A stretch of DNA of 64,000 nt, taken from the NCBI RefSeq assembly GCF_003052295.1, contig NZ_QBLC01000005.1:1-64000 (forward strand), read 5' to 3'. The stretch comes from Trichococcus paludicola (lineage in GTDB: Bacteria; Bacillota; Bacilli; Lactobacillales; Aerococcaceae). The position numbers were made by a program, and so were the translations under genes. Positions 60,078 through 64,000 of this stretch are shown here, piece after piece. Below the pieces are notes generated by a model. The model saw only the letters and a program-made list of their open reading frames with translations. It made no database searches and was not told where the DNA came from. Every line of letters starts with the position of its first letter. Positions within the stretch are counted from its first letter, which is position 1.

Positions 60078-61427
60078 ATGTTCAAGAAAAAAAGTTACAG
60101 CCAGCAGATGACCTTTCGGGAAGTGTTCAAAGAAGGGGACGTCGCAACAAAACTTTCCTTTGTTGTCATGGGAGCTGCCAATCTTGCCAATAAACAATAC
60201 TTAAAGGGTTTGATTTTTCTGTTTTCGCAGATCGCCTTCTTCTATTGGCTGATCCGCAACGGACTACACGCGCTGTCCATGTTGGCGACGTTGGGTACTC
60301 AGGGGCAAGGGCTCGTTTTTGATGAACGCATAGGGATTGAAGTGCTGCAAGAGGGCGACAACTCGATGTTACTGCTATTATTCGGCATTGCTGCCATTGT
60401 GATTTGTGTGCTCCTTGTGGGTTTGTACATCATCAATCTGAAAAGCGCACGGCATCTCCATGGGCTAAAAGTAGCGGATGAAAAGATTCCGAGCACGATG
60501 GATGATTTGGCGAGTCTGCTGAACGAACGGTTCTACCTTACCCTAATGACGATTCCGTTGTTGGGCGTACTGCTGTTCACGGTCCTGCCGTTGCTTTACA
60601 TGATCTCGATCGCCTTCACTAACTATGATCATACGCACTTGCCGCCGAAAAACCTCTTTACCTGGGTCGGCTTGGTGAACTTCGGTAACGTCATTTCCGG
60701 AAATATGGCAGACACCTTCTTCCCGGTCTTGGGCTGGACGCTGATCTGGGCTACGCTGGCGACGGTCACTTGCTTTTTCTTCGGCATCCTGCTCGCGCTT
60801 TTGATCAACACCAAAGGCCTGAAATTCAAAGGCGTTTGGCGCACGATTTTCGTCGTCACGATGGCAGTACCGCAGTTCATCTCGCTATTGGTGATGCGCA
60901 ATCTGTTGAATGGCGCGGGACCCATCAACGCCACGCTTCTGAATTTGGGGCTGATCGATTCGGCCATTCCGTTTTTGACGGATCCGATTTGGGCAAAAAT
61001 TACGGTCATTGTCGTTAATATGTGGATCGGTATTCCGGCAACGATGCTGGTTTCGACGGGGATCATCCAAAACCTGCCGACTGACCAGATTGAGGCTGCA
61101 CGGATCGATGGCGCCAACAAGTTGCAGATTTTCAGGAACATCACTTTCCCGCAAATTTTGTTCGTCATGATGCCAGCGTTGATCCAACAATTCATCGGAA
61201 ACATCAACAACTTCAACGTTATTTTCCTGTTGACCGGCGGCGGCCCTTCAAATTCTGACTTTTACGGAGCTGGTTCGACGGATCTGCTGGTTACGTGGCT
61301 GTACAACTTGACAGTCAACACGATGGACTACAACTTGGCGTCCGTCATCGGTATCCTAATCTTCATCCTGTCCGCAGCTTTCAGTCTGCTGGCCTACACA
61401 AGAACGAATTCATTCAAGGAGGGCTAA
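60078..61427 (+). CDS. malF: maltodextrin ABC permease MalF
   Basis: A 449-residue permease with about eight helices. A long N-terminal extension of two or three helices and a loop, typical of MalF, precedes the core. The EAA loop reads IEAARIDGANKLQIFRNITFPQI (about residues 345-368). I chose ATG 60078 (MFKKKSYSQQ), just after GGGGAAG; ATG 60054 lacks a site. Ends four bases before malG. No malK-type ATPase is present, so a shared ATPase (MsmK type) must serve it. Confidence 0.93.
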   Translation: MFKKKSYSQQMTFREVFKEGDVATKLSFVVMGAANLANKQYLKGLIFLFSQIAFFYWLIRNGLHALSMLATLGTQGQGLVFDERIGIEVLQEGDNSMLLLLFGIAAIVICVLLVGLYIINLKSARHLHGLKVADEKIPSTMDDLASLLNERFYLTLMTIPLLGVLLFTVLPLLYMISIAFTNYDHTHLPPKNLFTWVGLVNFGNVISGNMADTFFPVLGWTLIWATLATVTCFFFGILLALLINTKGLKFKGVWRTIFVVTMAVPQFISLLVMRNLLNGAGPINATLLNLGLIDSAIPFLTDPIWAKITVIVVNMWIGIPATMLVSTGIIQNLPTDQIEAARIDGANKLQIFRNITFPQILFVMMPALIQQFIGNINNFNVIFLLTGGGPSNSDFYGAGSTDLLVTWLYNLTVNTMDYNLASVIGILIFILSAAFSLLAYTRTNSFKEG

Positions 61428-61431
61428 AAAA

Positions 61432-62304
61432 ATGGCAAAAGAAAAGAAAACAACAGGATACAAAGCGCAGCGGCGATATTCGCTGGCTGCAGTCTACGCC
61501 GTCCTGGCTGTCCTGTCGGTCATTTGGATGTTCCCTATCGTATGGATCGTTTTAACCAGCTTCCGGGCAGAGGGCGGGGCGTTCGTTCCGTACATCATTC
61601 CAAAATCATTTACTTTGGAAAACTACAAAATTCTGCTGCAGAACACAACCGGAAATTATCCGTTTGTGCGTTGGTTCCTGAATACGCTGTTTGTTTCCGT
61701 GATCAGCTGCCTCCTGTCGACTTTCATTACGATCGCAATGGCGTACGCACTGTCGCGCTTGCGCTTCAAGATGCGGAAACCGTTCCTGAAAGTGGCGCTT
61801 GTCCTGAACATGTTCCCCGGATTCATGAGCATGATCGCCGTGTACTACATCCTGAAAGCCCTGAACCTGACGGAAAGCCTGCTTGCTTTGATTTTGGTCT
61901 ATTCTGCGGGCTCCGCGCTGGGCTTCTATATCGCCAAAGGATTCTTTGATACGATCCCGATGGCGCTGGACGAATCGGCCATGATCGACGGCGCCAACAA
62001 GTGGCAGATTTTCACGAAAATCACGCTGCCGTTGTCCAAACCAATTATCGTGTACACGTCTTTGCTGGCTTTCATGGGACCGTGGATGGACTTCATCTTC
62101 GCAAAAATCATCATGGGCGACAACATCCCGAACTACACAATAGCGATCGGGCTGTTCACGATGATGACCCGCACGACCGCGAACTCGCTGTTTATGGCGT
62201 TCACCGCAGGTTGTGTGCTGATCGCCATCCCAATCACGATCCTGTTTATCTTCATGCAACGCTTCTATGTGGAAGGCGTGACTTCCGGATCAGTCAAAGG
62301 ATAG
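61432..62304 (+). CDS. malG: maltodextrin ABC permease MalG
   Basis: A 290-residue permease with six helices and the EAA loop LDESAMIDGANKWQIFTKITLPLSKP (about residues 180-205), which contacts the ATPase. It partners with MalF. Starts four bases after malF with GGAGGGC. Followed by a strong terminator. Confidence 0.95.
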   Translation: MAKEKKTTGYKAQRRYSLAAVYAVLAVLSVIWMFPIVWIVLTSFRAEGGAFVPYIIPKSFTLENYKILLQNTTGNYPFVRWFLNTLFVSVISCLLSTFITIAMAYALSRLRFKMRKPFLKVALVLNMFPGFMSMIAVYYILKALNLTESLLALILVYSAGSALGFYIAKGFFDTIPMALDESAMIDGANKWQIFTKITLPLSKPIIVYTSLLAFMGPWMDFIFAKIIMGDNIPNYTIAIGLFTMMTRTTANSLFMAFTAGCVLIAIPITILFIFMQRFYVEGVTSGSVKG

Positions 62305-62316
62305 TATTGTAAAGTG

Positions 62317-62364
62317 AAAAAGCCCAAAAGGCGCTCTTGCCGGAGCGCCTTTTGGGCTTTTTGG
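62317..62364 (+). terminator. terminator of the malEFG operon
   Basis: AAAAGCCCAAAAGGCGCTC and GAGCGCCTTTTGGGCTTTT form an 18-base stem, followed by further T. Confidence 0.95.
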
Positions 62365-62401
62365 GTTTTGTTTTTGTGGGGGTAGGCAATTTTGTCGTGT
62401 G

Positions 62402-62535
62402 AACATGGATACTTTGGAGTTATTCATGATTTTGGCAGTATTCGGGCTGGAAAAGATGAATACTTTGGAACAATCTATCTTTAGCACGGCATGCGCGCGC
62501 AAAAAGATGAATACTTCGCATTTATCCATGGTTTC
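62402..62535. repeat. palindromic repeat array, AAGATGAATA family, 3 units
   Basis: AACATGGATACTTTGGAGTT, AAGATGAATACTTTGGAACA and AAGATGAATACTTCGCATTT start at 62402, 62453 and 62504, exactly 51 bases apart. Each head is an imperfect palindrome (CATGGATA / TATTCATG in unit 1). The second half differs between units (ATTTTGGCAGT against TTTAGCACGGC), so each unit is a hairpin of ~26 bases plus a ~25-base variable part. Same family as 32610. Confidence 0.85.
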
Positions 62536-62560
62536 AATCAACATTCCGCCGCGCGTTCGA

Positions 62561-63433
62561 TCAGCCGGCGGTCGCCAAGCCCTTTACGATTTGAGCCAAG
62601 GCCTCGTTGATCGGAGTGGCTGGATGGCCGAGCAGTTTTTCGAAATCCTCGCTTTCGACATCCAACGAACCTTCGCGGATGCTCTTTTGGATAGCGAGCA
62701 GGATAGGGATGACGAAATCCGGTACACCGGCACCGCTCATCGCTTCGGCATAAGCGGCATCATCAAGCTGCAGTACGGTGACTTCTTTCTCCAAAACGGT
62801 TCCGAGAGCCGCGGCAATTTCTTCCTGAGTCAAGGGCTTGCCGGAGAGCTCATAGATTGTGTTTTCGTGTCCGCTGCCGGCCAACACGGCAGCGGCTGCT
62901 TCCGCATAATCCTGTTGCAGCGCCCATCCGACCTTGCCGTCGCCTGCGGATGTCACCCACGGAGCGCCTGCCAGGACGCCTTGGATGCTGGAAGCCTCAT
63001 TCTCCAAGTACCAGTTGTTGCGTAGGAAAGAATAGGGGATGCCGGTTTTCAGGATGGCGTTTTCCGTCGCCTGATGCGTCGGAGCGAACAAGTTGGTGCT
63101 GTCCTGAGCTTTAGCTAGGCTGGTGTACGCAATGAAGCCAACGCCGGCCCGCTCTGCCGCAGCTACAGCGTTGGCATGCTGGCGGATCCGGGTTTCGTTA
63201 TCTCCGTCCGCAGAGACAAGCAAGATGCGATCGACGCCTGCGAAAGCGGCGTCCAACGTTTCCGGATGATCAAAGTCCCCTTGGCGGACATCCACCCCGC
63301 GAGCGCTCAATGCTTCCGCTTTCTTTGGATCGCGGACACTGACCGCCAATTGGTTGGCCGGTACTGTCTGCAAAAGCGTCTCTACAACTTTTGTGCCGAA
63401 CTTTCCTGTTGCTCCCGTTACTAATAATTTCAT
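62561..63433 (-). CDS. NmrA/QorB-like NAD(P)H-binding oxidoreductase
   Basis: A 290-residue atypical SDR protein. The cofactor motif is VTGATGKFGTKVVE (GxxGxxG) at the N-terminus, with the middle strand VDRILLVSADG and GFIAYTSLAKA. These match the NmrA-like group, including quinone oxidoreductase QorB. There is no YxxxK catalytic pair of classical SDRs. The start at 63433 follows GGAGGG with a 7-base spacer. It may reduce quinones or sense NADPH. It stands alone. Confidence 0.88.
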   Translation of the reverse strand: MKLLVTGATGKFGTKVVETLLQTVPANQLAVSVRDPKKAEALSARGVDVRQGDFDHPETLDAAFAGVDRILLVSADGDNETRIRQHANAVAAAERAGVGFIAYTSLAKAQDSTNLFAPTHQATENAILKTGIPYSFLRNNWYLENEASSIQGVLAGAPWVTSAGDGKVGWALQQDYAEAAAAVLAGSGHENTIYELSGKPLTQEEIAAALGTVLEKEVTVLQLDDAAYAEAMSGAGVPDFVIPILLAIQKSIREGSLDVESEDFEKLLGHPATPINEALAQIVKGLATAG

Positions 63434-63982
63434 GCTGAATCCCTCCGATTTCTTCACTTATTTATTGTAATCTAATGATATAGCATCCGGCTTCATTTGG
63501 AAAGCCGTTACACTTAGAGTTGTGTGTGGATGAAAAATTGGCAAGGAAGAAAGGGAATGGGGGATGAATATGTAGAGAACCTCCGACATTTATCTTGTAT
63601 TCTCGGCAGTTCGCGAAGAGTGGTGAGATCCTCCGACAATCTTCCTAAAATGTTGAACGACTAGGTTCGCCACCCACAAATGATTGATACAGCAGGATAC
63701 TGGTTTTATTGGTGGTCAGCCAGTATTTCACCCAACCTTTGCAGCTTTTCAGGACTGTCCTTGCATAACGAGAATAGCAATCTATCAGTTTACGATTTTT
63801 TCAACTGCCATACTCCTAGATCAGATGAATCGGTACATTAAAATGAGCAATGTTTACTAAAAATTCAGTTTAAAAAAGGCAGGCTTCCATTTCAATCCCG
63901 AAAATAATAGTGATTTCTGATATTGGGCCTGTGCGTATCATTTGTTATTTCGTTTTGCTTGTTATAGAATGGGTGAAGGATA
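63434..63982. other. gene-free right end with a weak 50-bp repeat
   Basis: No convincing gene is seen. CCTCCGACA occurs at 63580 and 63630, 50 bases apart, with preceding sequences also alike (GTAGAGAA / GGTGAGAT). This may be a decayed two-unit version of the palindromic arrays. The rest is AT-rich and unremarkable. Confidence 0.45.
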
Positions 63983-63997
63983 ATGCAAGCGCTCTCA
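63983..63997 (+). promoter_or_regulatory. cre site and promoter at the window's right edge
   Basis: ATGCAAGCGCTCTCA matches the cre consensus at every fixed position. TTGCTT and GATAAT lie just upstream with an 18-base spacer, so a catabolite-repressed gene probably begins just beyond the window. Confidence 0.65.
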
Positions 63998-64000
63998 ATT

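Noticed and set aside
58724..62304. Complete maltose ABC transporter including its ATPase
   Set aside because: Only the binding protein and two permeases are present; no MalK/MsmK gene occurs in the window.

Overview
The window looks like a chromosomal segment from a low-to-moderate GC Gram-positive fermenter of the Lactobacillales, most like the Carnobacteriaceae (Trichococcus-type). This is an inference from gene content: a maltodextrin ABC system, several 6-phospho-beta-glucosidases, xylose and malate utilisation clusters, ROK, RpiR and CcpA-type control, Gram-positive T-box regulation and strong AGGAGG ribosome binding sites. No rRNA, tRNA, phage, complete insertion sequence or CRISPR array was seen.

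Layout. (1) 1-8.9 kb is a visibly AT-rich island. Its left arm (minus strand) encodes a 55-residue peptide, a ComQ-type isoprenyl transferase, a ComP-type kinase and a ComA-type regulator, a rearranged X-Q-P-A quorum-sensing locus. Its right arm (plus strand, divergent) encodes small membrane proteins and a MacA/MacB-like ABC exporter (adaptor, ATPase, permease), followed by two tiny membrane proteins of 63 and 29 residues. (2) 8.9-24.9 kb has higher GC and mixed housekeeping genes: acetyltransferase, kinase-like ATPase, AraC regulator, an unrecognised 467-residue protein, a TetR-controlled fused ABC exporter, an L-2-hydroxyacid dehydrogenase, an ABC-2 exporter with a DUF4153-type membrane protein, a PatB-type lyase and a DMT transporter. 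(3) 25-34 kb carries an RpiR regulator, a DEDDh exonuclease with BRCT domain, and a metal/redox group: an Fnr-like regulator, a P1B ATPase with altered metal motifs and a free HMA protein. The last two have matching FNR boxes placed alike. A tRNA-Cys T-box controls a cystine transporter. (4) 34-42 kb is a beta-glucoside locus (RpiR, three GH1 enzymes, an EIIC). (5) 42-47 kb is a malate locus (maeKR, divergent maeP-maeE). (6) 47.6-53 kb is a xylose locus (xylR, xylA, xylB, an orphan sugar-binding lipoprotein). (7) 53.3-62.3 kb is a maltodextrin locus: three GH13 enzymes divergent from malE-malF-malG with LacI-type operators. (8) 62.5-64 kb has an NmrA-like oxidoreductase and a gene-poor end with a cre-bearing promoter.

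The most striking unexplained structure is a set of nine intergenic arrays, all right of 24 kb, made of imperfect palindromes repeated with a period of 50-53 bp. At least four sequence families share the same architecture.
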